Of a stretch of DNA of 62,138 bases, positions 25,988 to 35,171 are shown piece by piece. Within the stretch, counting starts at the first letter, position 1, and every line of letters begins with the position of its first letter. The position numbers were made by a program, and so were the translations under genes. Origin of the DNA: an uncultured bacterium (GTDB lineage Bacteria; Krumholzibacteriota; Krumholzibacteriia; LZORAL124-64-63); NCBI GenBank assembly GCA_903912525.1, contig CAIWHK010000014.1, positions 1-62,138 on the forward strand, in the 5' to 3' direction. Under the pieces are notes generated by a model. It was not told where the DNA came from, ran no database searches, and worked only from the letters and a program-made list of their open reading frames with translations.

Positions 25988-27454
25988 TCAGGGCTGCAGC
26001 GCCATGCGCCGGGCCCCCATGACCAGGGCCGCCTGGGTAGCCAGGCCGGCCAGTTCGGTGGCCTGCTCGGCGACGACGTCGCCGCCGTCAGGCCCGCCGT
26101 CACCGTAGATGACCGCCATCACGGCCCCGCCCATCATGACGGGAGCCACGGCATAGCCGGCGCAGCGGGCGATCGCCAGCAGGTCACAGCCGGCCAGACC
26201 CTGGTACGCGGGGCTGGCGGCCATCGGTACGTGGAAGGCGCGGTGCTCCAGGACGGCCTGGGCCAGGGCGCCGCTTTCACGCGTCAGGGGCAGGTTCATT
26301 CGCTCACCCAGTTCGACCGCGCCTTCGCCCGCGCACAGGCGCGGCACCAGGGTCCGGCTGGCCTGGTCGATTTCGAGCAGCACGACGCGCCTGAAGCCGA
26401 GCACACCCACGGCGCCGTCCAGGATGCCCGCCAGCAGGTCGTCGGGCTCGGTCCCGGCGGCGATACCCTCGCCCACGTGCCGATACAATTCGAGCTGCAG
26501 CGCCGTACGGCGCGCCAGTTCCTCGGCGGAGATGGCCGCCGGCGCAACGAGCGCGCCATTGCTGTTGACCAGCTGCCCGTAGTCGAGCAGGTCGCCGACC
26601 CCGTGACCGATGCAGGCCGCCAGCTGGGCGATCTCGTCGTTCGCCTTGACGTAGATCCCCTCCATGCGGGCCGGCGGGATGCCCAGCGCCAGCGCGGCGC
26701 AGCGGCCGATCGCCAGCTCACGCGCATGCTGCTCTGGCGCACACGTGAAATTGCTGATGGCGTCGGCATACACGATCACCGCGAGCAGCGGGTCGAGGTC
26801 GCGGGGCGGCCGCAGGGGGTCGATGTCGTGGTGGTCGCCGATGGCGTTCTGCAGGTCGAGTGGCAGCTTCCAGCGCGCCGCCAGGCGCCGCCCGGCGCGG
26901 TCGTGCGTGATGCCGAAGTGCCGACGCTCCGACTCCAGGACAGACAGCCCATCCTGACAATCGTGCAGCACCCGGTCCATGTGCGTCGGCGAGCATTCCA
27001 CCAGCACCACCTTGCCGATGTCGTGGACCAGGGCCGTAACGAACGCCTCCTCGGGCGCCACGCGACGCCCGGACTCGGCCAGCACCTGCGCAAAGCCCGC
27101 ACAGACCAGCGAGTGGCGCGTGATCGTCCCGAGGTACGGTGAACGGGAGAGCTTGCTCATCATGTCGAACACGGACAGGCCCAGCGCCAGTTTGCGCACG
27201 GCCTCGAAGCCCATCACGATGACCGCGCGCCGCACGGTCCGGATCCGCTCGTGGTCGCTGCGCTGGTAGAGCGCGCTGTTGACCACCTTGAGCACGCGCA
27301 TGGTCAACGCCTGGTCGCGCAGGATGCAGGCCGCGAGGTCGTCGGCGCACGACTTGCCGTCGGTGGCCACTTTCTGGATGTGGAGCAGCGTCTGGGGCAG
27401 GCTCGGCAGCGTGCCCATCTTCTCGACCTGCTCGAACACGTCGTACGAATTCAT
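25988..27454 (-). CDS. HDOD domain protein with C-terminal GAF-like domain
   Basis: 488 residues. Residues about 5-205 are an HDOD domain (MGTLPSLPQTLLHIQKVA, VMGFEAVRKLALGLSVFDMM, LVHDIGKVVLVE), as in bacterial signalling proteins that regulate motility, cell cycle or stress responses. Residues about 325-480 look GAF-like (ILDGAVGVLGFRRVVLLEID). ATG at 27454 is the first Met with homology; its ribosome binding site is weak. No partner enzyme is fused. Confidence 0.85.
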   Translation of the reverse strand: MNSYDVFEQVEKMGTLPSLPQTLLHIQKVATDGKSCADDLAACILRDQALTMRVLKVVNSALYQRSDHERIRTVRRAVIVMGFEAVRKLALGLSVFDMMSKLSRSPYLGTITRHSLVCAGFAQVLAESGRRVAPEEAFVTALVHDIGKVVLVECSPTHMDRVLHDCQDGLSVLESERRHFGITHDRAGRRLAARWKLPLDLQNAIGDHHDIDPLRPPRDLDPLLAVIVYADAISNFTCAPEQHARELAIGRCAALALGIPPARMEGIYVKANDEIAQLAACIGHGVGDLLDYGQLVNSNGALVAPAAISAEELARRTALQLELYRHVGEGIAAGTEPDDLLAGILDGAVGVLGFRRVVLLEIDQASRTLVPRLCAGEGAVELGERMNLPLTRESGALAQAVLEHRAFHVPMAASPAYQGLAGCDLLAIARCAGYAVAPVMMGGAVMAVIYGDGGPDGGDVVAEQATELAGLATQAALVMGARRMALQP

Positions 27455-27583
27455 CCCGACCGTCCCGGTCCGCGCCCTGCATGAGGTTCCCCCATGGGGA
27501 TCGGCCGCGCGCGGCCTTCCTTGACCAACGCAAGGGGCGACCCACTGCGGATCGCCCCAGTTGACATGCAAATTATTACGGGG

Positions 27584-28390
27584 TCACGGCTTACGAACGA
27601 GCCAATACCGTTCGTCGGGGTCGATTCCGAAGCGCGAGCGCTCCGCGGCGCTGACCGCATCACGGGCGATGACCTCCGTCACCGTCCAGCCCTGGCGCTC
27701 GAGCAGCGTGCTGAAATCGGGCGCGAACTGCCACGCGTGCGCGTGGGCCCGGAACGGGTCGATGGGGATGCGACGACTGTGGGCCAGGCCCGCCTCGAAG
27801 GGCACCTGCAACCAGGCGATGCCGCCGCTGCGCAGGATGCGGTGGATCTCGTCGAGGCACAGGTCCAGTTCTGCGATGTGCTCGAGGACGTGGCTGCAGA
27901 ACACCCAGTCGACGATGCCGTCCCGCAGCGGCGTCCGGCGCAGGTCGGCGGCGAAGTCCGGCGCGAAGCGAGGGTCGCCCGCGTCGATGTCGCTGCGGAA
28001 GCAGCGGGCCAGGCCCTCATGCTCGAGCAGGAAGCGCAACGCCGGCGACAGCGAGAACCCGACCATGACCGAGGGATTGCCCTTGCGCCCGCGCAACTCA
28101 GCGCGCACGCCCAGCACCAGCAGTCGCTGCCGGTCGAAGGCGCCGCAGCCGGGGCAGATGCAGTGGGGGATGACCTCATCGCCGGAGAGGAAGCTGCGGA
28201 AGCGACGACCGCGCCAGCCGCAAACCGTGCATTCGCGCGCGGACGGGTGCGTGATCTTCTCGTCGATGGCCAGCAGGGCGTTCCCGGCGGCGCCGGCCAC
28301 CACCCGCAACGCCATCAACGGATGCCGCCACCAGCACGCCGGCGAGCGGGAATCCAGCAGGGTCTCGCGTACGAAGTGGATTGCGGGCAC
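27584..28390 (-). CDS. Class I SAM-dependent methyltransferase with zinc ribbon
   Basis: 268 residues. An N-terminal zinc ribbon (CTVCGWRG ... CPGCGAFDRQR, about 54-88) precedes a methyltransferase-11 type domain with WVFCSHVLEHIAELDLCLDE as the characteristic late strand and the IHRILRSGGIAWLQVP motif. GTG at 28390 with AGAGG at 9 bases. The substrate is unknown; zinc-ribbon forms of this family are often associated with cell-surface sugar or glycolipid modification. It is close to, and oriented like, lipA. Confidence 0.82.
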   Translation of the reverse strand: MPAIHFVRETLLDSRSPACWWRHPLMALRVVAGAAGNALLAIDEKITHPSARECTVCGWRGRRFRSFLSGDEVIPHCICPGCGAFDRQRLLVLGVRAELRGRKGNPSVMVGFSLSPALRFLLEHEGLARCFRSDIDAGDPRFAPDFAADLRRTPLRDGIVDWVFCSHVLEHIAELDLCLDEIHRILRSGGIAWLQVPFEAGLAHSRRIPIDPFRAHAHAWQFAPDFSTLLERQGWTVTEVIARDAVSAAERSRFGIDPDERYWLVRKP

Positions 28391-28486
28391 AGTGCCAACC
28401 TCTCGACGACGACCGACGCTTGCGGAAGCGCCGCATGATAGCAGTGGTACCGCGTCCGGGAAAGCGCGTGCTTGCGCCGGCGGCGA

Positions 28487-29461
28487 TCAGTCCGCCGTCG
28501 CGGGGCCGGCTGCGGCCGCCCGGGCGTCCGCGGTCCCGGCGCCGGCCTGCTCGCGGGCATGGTAGCTCGACCGGACCAGCGGTCCGGACTCGACCCAATC
28601 GATTCCCAGGGCCCGCCCGACCTCCGCAAAGCGATCGAATTCCGCGGGTTCAACCCAGCGCTCCACCGGGTGATGGGCTGCCGTCGGTTGCAGGTACTGG
28701 CCGATGGTCAGTGTCTGCGCGCGGTGCGCTGCCGCGTCCCGCATGAGATCCACGACCTCGTCGAACGTTTCGCCCACGCCCACCATGATGCCCGTCTTCA
28801 CCCGTACGGCGGCGCTGAACCCGTCGGCCCACTGGCGCGCGCGACTGAGCACCTGCAATGACCGCCGGTAGTCCGCCTGCGGCCGCAACGCCGGGTACAG
28901 GCGGGGAACGGTCTCGAGGTTGTGGTTGAGCACCTCGGGCCGCGCCTCGAGCACTGTCTCGAGCGCCAGCGGGTCGCCCAGGAAATCGGGGATCAGCACC
29001 TCGACGCCGCAACCGGGGTTCAGCCGCCGCACCTGGCGGATGGTCGAGGCGAAATGGGCGGCGCCGCCGTCGGGCAGGTCGTCGCGGTTGACCGAGGTCA
29101 CGACAGCGAACTTCAGGGCCAGTTCGCGCACGGCCTCGGCCACGCGCCGGGGTTCGTCAGCGTCGACAGCGGCCACGCGACCGCCCGGGATGTTGCAAAA
29201 CGTGCAGTGCCGCGTGCAGACGTCACCGAGCAGCATGAAGGTGGCCGTGCGGTTGCTGAAGCACTCGCCGCGGTTCGGGCAGTTGGCGCTCTCGCAGACG
29301 GTATTCAGGCGCGAGGTGCGCAGCAGGCGCTTGACGTCGTTGTAGTCGGCGCCGCCCTGGCGCTTCATGCGCAGCCATTCCGGCTTGCGCAGCCGCGCGG
29401 CGTCCGCTGCGGGCGCCGGCGGCGCCAGCGGGAATGCCTCGTCGGGGTGCTGGTCGCTCAC
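28487..29461 (-). CDS. lipA: Lipoyl synthase
   Basis: 324 residues. A radical SAM enzyme that inserts two sulfurs into protein-bound octanoyl groups. Cluster 1 (auxiliary) is CESANCPNRGEC and the SAM cluster CTRHCTFC, with VTSVNRDDLPDGGA, VKTGIMVGVGET and IGQYLQPTAAHHPV typical of the family. The last 20 residues are Ala-rich. GTG at 29461 overlaps the upstream MBL gene stop (GTGA), GGAG at 7 bases. No lipB lies in the window. Confidence 0.97.
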   Translation of the reverse strand: MSDQHPDEAFPLAPPAPAADAARLRKPEWLRMKRQGGADYNDVKRLLRTSRLNTVCESANCPNRGECFSNRTATFMLLGDVCTRHCTFCNIPGGRVAAVDADEPRRVAEAVRELALKFAVVTSVNRDDLPDGGAAHFASTIRQVRRLNPGCGVEVLIPDFLGDPLALETVLEARPEVLNHNLETVPRLYPALRPQADYRRSLQVLSRARQWADGFSAAVRVKTGIMVGVGETFDEVVDLMRDAAAHRAQTLTIGQYLQPTAAHHPVERWVEPAEFDRFAEVGRALGIDWVESGPLVRSSYHAREQAGAGTADARAAAAGPATAD

Positions 29462-30333
29462 GAGGCATCTCCAGTCGCCGGGCGGCCGGCCGCCAGCGTG
29501 AAGACGTCGCCGGGCCGGAATCGACCGCCCTCGAAGCGCACCGTGGCGGCCTCGAACCGCGTGTCGTGCTCAAAGACCAGGATGTAGTCGTCCTCGACCG
29601 CGCGGGTCAGGAACTGCTTCTTCTCGGTGACGGTCAAAAGCGGGTGGATGTCGAAGCCCATGACCCAGGGCACGTGCAACTGGCTCAGGTAGGGGATCAG
29701 GTCGCCGACATACGCCAGCACGCCGCCACCGGTGTGGAACTCGACCACCTGCTGACCAGGCGTGTGGCCGTTGACGGGGGTGACGCGGACACCCGGCATG
29801 ATTTCCGAAACGCCATCGACCAGTTTCAGCAGGCCGGCGGATTCGAGCGCGGCAAAGTCCTCGCGGCGGAAACTGGCCCGGTCGCGCTCGCTGGGATCAT
29901 GGGCCCAGCCCCAGTGCCGCTTCTGCACCCAGTGGCGCGCGTTCGGGAACACCGGCTCGAGCCCGTGCTCGCCCTGCCGGAACACGCCCCCCGCGTGGTC
30001 GAAGTGCAGGTGGGTCAGCACGACGTCGGTGACCGACTCGCGCGTGATGCCGGCCTCGGCCAGTTCGGCGATCAGCTGCCGCGGCCGCCGTTCGATGACG
30101 AAGATCCCCAGTTGCTTCTCGGTCCAGCGATCCCCCATCCCGGTGTCGACCAGCACGCGGCGGTCGCCGCTGTCGGCCAGCAGGCAGCGCAGGTCCAGGT
30201 CGATGCGGTTGTACGCATCGGCCGGGTGCTCCTTCTCCCAGTACACCTTGGGCACCACGCCGAACATGGCCCCGCCGTCCAGCTTGAAGCGGCCGTCGTG
30301 GAAGGCCTGGAATGTCCATTCACCCAGCTTCAT
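29458..30333 (-). CDS. Metallo-beta-lactamase fold hydrolase
   Basis: 291 residues. The metal motif is TDVVLTHLHFDHAGG with a later NGHTPGQQV, GDLIPY and a terminal His region, as in AHL-lactonase or paraoxonase-like MBL hydrolases. ATG at 30333 has AGGAGG at 3 bases. It overlaps lipA by GTGA. The substrate is not inferable; an AHL-lactonase role is possible but not shown. Confidence 0.9.
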   Translation of the reverse strand: MKLGEWTFQAFHDGRFKLDGGAMFGVVPKVYWEKEHPADAYNRIDLDLRCLLADSGDRRVLVDTGMGDRWTEKQLGIFVIERRPRQLIAELAEAGITRESVTDVVLTHLHFDHAGGVFRQGEHGLEPVFPNARHWVQKRHWGWAHDPSERDRASFRREDFAALESAGLLKLVDGVSEIMPGVRVTPVNGHTPGQQVVEFHTGGGVLAYVGDLIPYLSQLHVPWVMGFDIHPLLTVTEKKQFLTRAVEDDYILVFEHDTRFEAATVRFEGGRFRPGDVFTLAAGRPATGDAS

Positions 30334-30430
30334 GGTCCTCCTGCGGGCCGCGGATCCCGCCGCGCCCGACCGCAAGCATAACCCCGCGCCCGGACGGCGG
30401 CAACGACCGCCCTGCATCCCCCCGGACAAC

Positions 30431-30460
30431 GGAAACGCCGCCCCGGGGGGCGGCGCTTCC
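30431..30460. terminator. Hairpin after korB
   Basis: Arms 30431-30444 and 30447-30460 pair with 13 of 14 bases, 2-base loop. Located 21 bases past the korB stop; followed on the minus strand by GTTTCCGTTGT. Confidence 0.6.
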
Positions 30461-30481
30461 CTGACGAATCCCGATCGCGGT

Positions 30482-31480
30482 CTAGTCGACCGTCCAGCAG
30501 TCCGGCGTGTACAGCAGGTCCTTCAGGGCGCCCGGGCCACGCTTGGTGGTCACGGTGTTGATCTGCTCGTGCACCAGCTCGTCCAGCGTCGGCTTCCGAA
30601 CCGAACGGAAGACGCCGAACGGGCGCGGCATGGTCGGGTCATTGTCGAGCTGCGTCATGACGAACGCCGGCCCGGCCGAGTCCACCGTCGGGTCCCAGGT
30701 CGAGGCCTCGGCCGCCGGGACGATCTTCAGCGCGAAGCCGTCGATCTTCAGGCCCTTGTCCTGGTCCTTGCCGTAGACCATCGGCTGGCCCGGCTGCAGC
30801 ATGATCGTCTGCTCGTCGCGCATGGTTTTGTCGGTCCAGTCCTTGAAGCAGCCGTCATTGAAGATGACGCAGTTCTGCCAGACCTCGACGAAGGCCGAGC
30901 CCTTGTGGGCCGCGGCGGCCGCCAGGACTTCCTTCATGTGCTTCGGCTGGGTGTCCAGCGTACGCGCCACGAAGGTCGCGCCCGAACCGAGGGCCAGCTG
31001 CAGCGGGTTGAACGGCGCGTCGACCGAGCCGAAAGGGGACGTCTTGGTCTTGAGGCCCTGCGGCGACGTCGGCGAGTACTGGCCCTTGGTCAGGCCATAG
31101 ATCTCGTTGTTGAACAGGATGATCTTCAGGTCCACGTTGCGCCGCAGCGAGTGGATCATGTGGTTGCCGCCGATCGACAGTCCGTCACCGTCGCCGGTGA
31201 TGACCCAGACCTGCAGGTCGGGGTTGGCCACCTTCACGCCCGTGGCGATCGCGTTCGCGCGGCCGTGGATCCCGTGGAACCCATAGGTCTCCATGTAGTA
31301 GGGGAAGCGGCTGGAGCAGCCGATGCCCGACACCATGACGACGTTCTCGCGCACGGCGCCGATATCGGCCAGCACGGCCTGCACGCTGGCGATGATCGAG
31401 TAGTCGCCGCAGCCCGGGCACCACCGGATCTCCTGGTTGGACTTGTAGTCCTTGGCCTTCAGTTGCTGGAGCTCGCTCAT
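30482..31480 (-). CDS. korB: 2-oxoacid:ferredoxin oxidoreductase, beta subunit
   Basis: 332 residues. This subunit binds thiamine diphosphate: CPGCGDYSI, GDGDGLSIGGNHMIHSLR and LFNNEIYGLTKGQ (with the conserved Asp/Asn of the Mg-TPP site). It pairs with the alpha-gamma subunit encoded upstream to oxidise a 2-oxoacid (most likely 2-oxoglutarate, as in the KorAB type) with reduced ferredoxin as product. Its ATG overlaps the korA stop as ATGA. Confidence 0.92.
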   Translation of the reverse strand: MSELQQLKAKDYKSNQEIRWCPGCGDYSIIASVQAVLADIGAVRENVVMVSGIGCSSRFPYYMETYGFHGIHGRANAIATGVKVANPDLQVWVITGDGDGLSIGGNHMIHSLRRNVDLKIILFNNEIYGLTKGQYSPTSPQGLKTKTSPFGSVDAPFNPLQLALGSGATFVARTLDTQPKHMKEVLAAAAAHKGSAFVEVWQNCVIFNDGCFKDWTDKTMRDEQTIMLQPGQPMVYGKDQDKGLKIDGFALKIVPAAEASTWDPTVDSAGPAFVMTQLDNDPTMPRPFGVFRSVRKPTLDELVHEQINTVTTKRGPGALKDLLYTPDCWTVD

Positions 31481-33327
31481 GCCATCTCCTCCAGGATCTT
31501 GCGGAAGTGCGCCTTGAGTTCGGGCGCGAAGAAGGGCTTACCCTTGACCTTGTAGTGCTGTTCGAACTTGAACTGCGGGTATTCGCTGGTCAGAAGCCGC
31601 GCCAACTGCCCGAAGTTCATCTCGGGCAGGACGATGCGGCGCGCGCTGGCGAAGATCTCCGGCAGGCCGTACGGCAGGGGGTACATGTGACGCATGTGCA
31701 GGCGGCCGATGCGGCAGCCTTCCTTCTGGAGCGCCTCGACCGCACTGCGTGTCGCGCCGTACGTCGAGCCCCATGACACGACCAGCAGGTCCGGGGCATC
31801 CGGGCCGTAGTAGGTCGGCGTCGGGATCGAGTCGCGAATCCCCATCACCTTGGCCAGGCGCGTTTCGCACATGATCTGGTGGTTCTCGGGATCGTAGGAA
31901 ACGTTGCCCGTTCGTGCATCCTTCTCGAGGCCACCGATGCGATGCATGAGGTCCGGCGTGCCGGGCTTGGCCCAGGCCCGCGCGAGCTTCGCGTCACGCG
32001 TGTACGGCGTGTAGCCCTCGGGATCGGTGACGAACTTCACCTCGAAATGCGGCAGGCTCTCCATGGTCGGCAGTTTCCAGGGCTCGGCGCCGTTGGCGAT
32101 GTAGTTGTCGCTCAGCAGGATCACCGGCGTCATGTACTCCACGGCGATCCGGCACGCCTCGACCGCGCACTCAAACGCGTCGGCCGGGCTGGAACACGAC
32201 ACCACCGGGATGGGCGCCTCGCCGTTGCGGCCGAAGATGCACTGCAGCAGGTCGGCCTGCTCCACCTTCGTCGGCAGGCCCGTCGACGGCCCGCCGCGCT
32301 GGACGTTGACGATGACCAGCGGCAGCTCGGTGATGACCGCCAGGCCCATGGCTTCGGTCTTCAGCGCCAGGCCCGGGCCCGACGTGGTCGTGATGCCGAG
32401 GTGACCGGCGAAGGAGGCGCCGATCGCCGTGCAGATGCCGGCGATTTCGTCCTCCATCTGGCAGGTGATGACGCCGTGGTTCTTCATCACCGACATGTAC
32501 TGCAGGATGTCGGTGGCCGGCGTGATCGGGTACGAGCCCAGGAACGCCTTGAGGCCCGCCAGGTCGGCGCCCGCGACCAGGCCCAGGGCAACCGCCTGGT
32601 TGCCGTTGATGTTGCGGTAGGTGCCGGGCTCGACATTGTCGACCTTCGGCACCTCGTAGCGGCCCTGGAACAACCGCAGCAACTCGCCGTGGTTGTAGCC
32701 GGCCTTCAGCGCGCGCGTGTTGGCGTCGAACAGGTCCGGCTTCTTGCCGAACTTCTCCTCGAGCCACACCAGCGTCGGCTCGATGGGCCGGCTGAACAGC
32801 CAGTACATCATGCCGAGCGTGAAGAAGTTCTTGCAGCGCAGCACGTCCTTCTTGCCCAGGGGGGAACCGGCCAGCGCCTCGATGGTGCGCTGGTTGATGT
32901 CCTCCTGGATGACCCGGAAGCCCGACAGCGAGCCGTCGGTCAGCGGGTTGGTCTTGCAGTCGGCGCGCTCGAGATCCTTGTCGGTGAAGGCCCCGGTGTT
33001 GACCAGGATGATGCCGCCCGGCTTGAGGTCCTTGTAGTTGATGATCAGCGCGGCCGGGTTCATCGCCACCAGCACGTCCGGCGCATCGCCCGGCGTGTAG
33101 ATGTCCGCCGAGCTGAAGTGGATCTGGAAACCCGAGACGCCGGCGCGCGTGCCGGCCGGGGCCCGGATCTCGGCCGGGAAGTCGGGGAACGTCGCCAGGT
33201 CGTTGCCGACGAGCGCGGTCGTTTCGGTGAACTGGGTGCCGGTCAGCTGCATGCCGTCGCCGGAGTCGCCGGCGAAACGGATGGTGACGTCATCCTGCCG
33301 GATGATTTCGCTGGTGTCGGAAGACAT
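31477..33327 (-). CDS. korA: 2-oxoacid:ferredoxin oxidoreductase, fused gamma-alpha subunit
   Basis: 616 residues. An N-terminal gamma domain (IRFAGDSGDGMQLTGTQFTE, about 15-190) is fused to the alpha domain (about 200-590: GSYPITPATDILQYM, ITTTSGPGLALKTEAMG, VQRGGPSTGLPTKVEQADLL), the arrangement of two-subunit KorAB/OorAB enzymes. ATG at 33327 has AGGAGG about 12 bases upstream. With korB it forms an operon preceded by a promoter-like region at 33482-33512. Confidence 0.92.
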   Translation of the reverse strand: MSSDTSEIIRQDDVTIRFAGDSGDGMQLTGTQFTETTALVGNDLATFPDFPAEIRAPAGTRAGVSGFQIHFSSADIYTPGDAPDVLVAMNPAALIINYKDLKPGGIILVNTGAFTDKDLERADCKTNPLTDGSLSGFRVIQEDINQRTIEALAGSPLGKKDVLRCKNFFTLGMMYWLFSRPIEPTLVWLEEKFGKKPDLFDANTRALKAGYNHGELLRLFQGRYEVPKVDNVEPGTYRNINGNQAVALGLVAGADLAGLKAFLGSYPITPATDILQYMSVMKNHGVITCQMEDEIAGICTAIGASFAGHLGITTTSGPGLALKTEAMGLAVITELPLVIVNVQRGGPSTGLPTKVEQADLLQCIFGRNGEAPIPVVSCSSPADAFECAVEACRIAVEYMTPVILLSDNYIANGAEPWKLPTMESLPHFEVKFVTDPEGYTPYTRDAKLARAWAKPGTPDLMHRIGGLEKDARTGNVSYDPENHQIMCETRLAKVMGIRDSIPTPTYYGPDAPDLLVVSWGSTYGATRSAVEALQKEGCRIGRLHMRHMYPLPYGLPEIFASARRIVLPEMNFGQLARLLTSEYPQFKFEQHYKVKGKPFFAPELKAHFRKILEEMA

Positions 33328-33481
33328 GAGGTCGGGTCGCCTCCTCGCTCCGTGACCTGCGCGACCAGCGGGCAGGGCGGAGCGTTCGGGTCCGGTAGGA
33401 GCCCGGCGAATGGCCAGGCACGGGCCGGCCTCGGGACCGCTCACGCAAAAGGGCGTCCCGGCACCGGAAAGATGCGGCAAA

Positions 33482-33512
33482 TCTATATTCCTTGGTGCCC
33501 ACGCGCCAGCAA
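33482..33512 (-). promoter_or_regulatory. Probable korAB promoter
   Basis: On the minus strand TTGCTG (33507-33512), then 19 bases to TATAGA (33482-33487) or 17 bases to the overlapping AATATA. It lies about 150 bases upstream of korA in an AT-richer patch. The region 33328-33744 otherwise contains no gene; at 33517-33530 and 33558-33570 are two short CCCCCGACGGGG palindromic copies 41 bases apart, possible regulator sites. Confidence 0.45.
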
Positions 33513-33744
33513 ATCACCCCCGACGGGGGGAATATTGCCGCCCTGCCCGCCCCGCTGCCCCCCGACGGGGCGGACTTGACCCGAAGGGGGCGTGCCGCAA
33601 GGGTCCAACCCGACCATTCCGCTGGCGACCAGGGGACCCGGACGCGGGGCGATCGCCTCCCGACCGGTTCGTTGACGCCGTCCCGGCACTGACTTACGGT
33701 TGGGTCCCGGTCCCACTCCCAAGCCCGGCATCGGAAAGGACCCC

Positions 33745-35160
33745 ATGTCACTGCCGATCCCACCGCACGGCGCCACGCACGCCGGCCCCGTTGGCCTGCT
33801 CCCCCTGTGGTCCGCCATACCGTTCGCCTGCACGCTGCTCTCGATCGCGCTCTTCCCCCTTCTGGCACCGCACTTCTGGCACCGCCACTTCGCCAAGGTG
33901 GCCGCGTTCTGGGCGCTCTGCTTCGCCGTGCCGTTCATCCTCTGGAACCCGGCCGAGGCGACGCGCGAGATCGTCCACATCATGGTGATCGACTACGTGC
34001 CGTTCCTGATCCTGCTGTGGGGCCTGTACACGATCGCCGGCGGCATCTACATCGGCGGCGACCTGCGCGGCCGGCCGGCGGTCAACGTCGTGATGCTGCT
34101 GGTCGGCACGTTCCTGGCCTCGTTCATCGGCACGACCGGCGCGGCGATGGTGCTCATCCGCCCGCTGCTGCGGGCCAACGCCTGGCGCCGCTCGCAGGTC
34201 CACGTCGTGATCTTCTTCATCTTCCTGATCGCCAACATCGGCGGCTCGCTGACGCCGCTCGGCGACCCGCCGCTGTTCCTGGGCTTCCTGCACGGCGTCC
34301 CGTTCTTCTGGGTGACGAAGGGCCTGCTGCCGCACATGCTGACCGCGTCGCTGCTGGTGCTGGCGGTCTTTGCGGTCGTCGACACGGTGCTCTACCGGCG
34401 CGAGAAGACGAAACCCGCGGCCACCGGCAAGGGCGGCATCCGCATCGAGGGCCTGCACAACGGACTGTTCCTGCTGGGCGTGATGGGCGCGGTCGTCCTG
34501 TCCGGCTCGCTGAAGCTGCCGGAAGTCACCGTGCTGCGGCTGGGCAGCCACCCGGTGGTCGTGCCGCTGCAGAACTGGCTGAAGGACGCGATCATCCTCC
34601 TGATGGGCTTCCTGTCGCTGCGGACCACGAAGCGCGCGCTGCGCGAAAGCAACGGCTTCTCGTGGGCTCCCATCCAGGAGGTGGCCTACCTGTTCGCGGG
34701 CATCTTCGTGACGATCATCCCGGCGCTGGCGATCCTCAAGGCCGGCAGCGAGGGCGCCCTGGCCGGGCTGGTCGGCGCCGTGCACGGGCCGGTGCGGTTC
34801 TTCTGGGCCACCGGCGCCCTTTCGGCCTTCCTGGACAACGCACCCACGTACCTGACGTTCTTCAACGCCGCCCTCGGCGACCTGGGCGTGACCGAGGCGA
34901 TGGTGCCGGGCCTGCTCGGCTATCCGTCCACGCTGGCATCGCTCAACCCCGAGTTCGTCCACGACCTGCAGGCGATCTCGGCCGGCGCGGTGTTCATGGG
35001 CGCGATGACCTACATCGGCAACGCGCCGAACTTCATGGTCAAGTCGATCGCCGAGGAGGCCGGCATCCGCATGCCAAGCTTCTTCGGTTACCTTGTCAAG
35101 TGGTCGGCGCCGGTGCTGCTGCCGGTCTTCGTCGTCGTGACATTGCTGTTTTTCAGGTAG
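33745..35160 (+). CDS. Ion-transporter superfamily protein (CitMHS/NhaD-like)
   Basis: 471 residues, about 12 predicted helices. The N-half has HFWHRHFAKVAAFWALCFAV and SFIGTTGAAMVLIRPLL; the pseudo-symmetric C-half has ALSAFLDNAPTYLTFFNA and GAMTYIGNAPNFMVKSIAEE, which together are the substrate-binding reentrant motifs of Na+/H+ antiporters and citrate/Mg transporters of the IT superfamily. ATG at 33745 has AAAGGA at 4 bases. Substrate probably Na+ or a carboxylate. It forms a two-gene unit with the unknown protein downstream. Confidence 0.88.
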   Translation: MSLPIPPHGATHAGPVGLLPLWSAIPFACTLLSIALFPLLAPHFWHRHFAKVAAFWALCFAVPFILWNPAEATREIVHIMVIDYVPFLILLWGLYTIAGGIYIGGDLRGRPAVNVVMLLVGTFLASFIGTTGAAMVLIRPLLRANAWRRSQVHVVIFFIFLIANIGGSLTPLGDPPLFLGFLHGVPFFWVTKGLLPHMLTASLLVLAVFAVVDTVLYRREKTKPAATGKGGIRIEGLHNGLFLLGVMGAVVLSGSLKLPEVTVLRLGSHPVVVPLQNWLKDAIILLMGFLSLRTTKRALRESNGFSWAPIQEVAYLFAGIFVTIIPALAILKAGSEGALAGLVGAVHGPVRFFWATGALSAFLDNAPTYLTFFNAALGDLGVTEAMVPGLLGYPSTLASLNPEFVHDLQAISAGAVFMGAMTYIGNAPNFMVKSIAEEAGIRMPSFFGYLVKWSAPVLLPVFVVVTLLFFR

Positions 35161-35171
35161 GAGGAACCGGA

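Noticed and set aside
33517-33570. A possible CRISPR-like or direct-repeat array near korA
   Set aside because: Only two short copies of a GC palindrome, with no spacer structure or cas genes.
33807-35171. A long frame running through the transporter into the unknown protein
   Set aside because: It reads the transporter in another frame (Arg/Gly/Ala-rich); only its last part, from ATG 35172, is a plausible gene.
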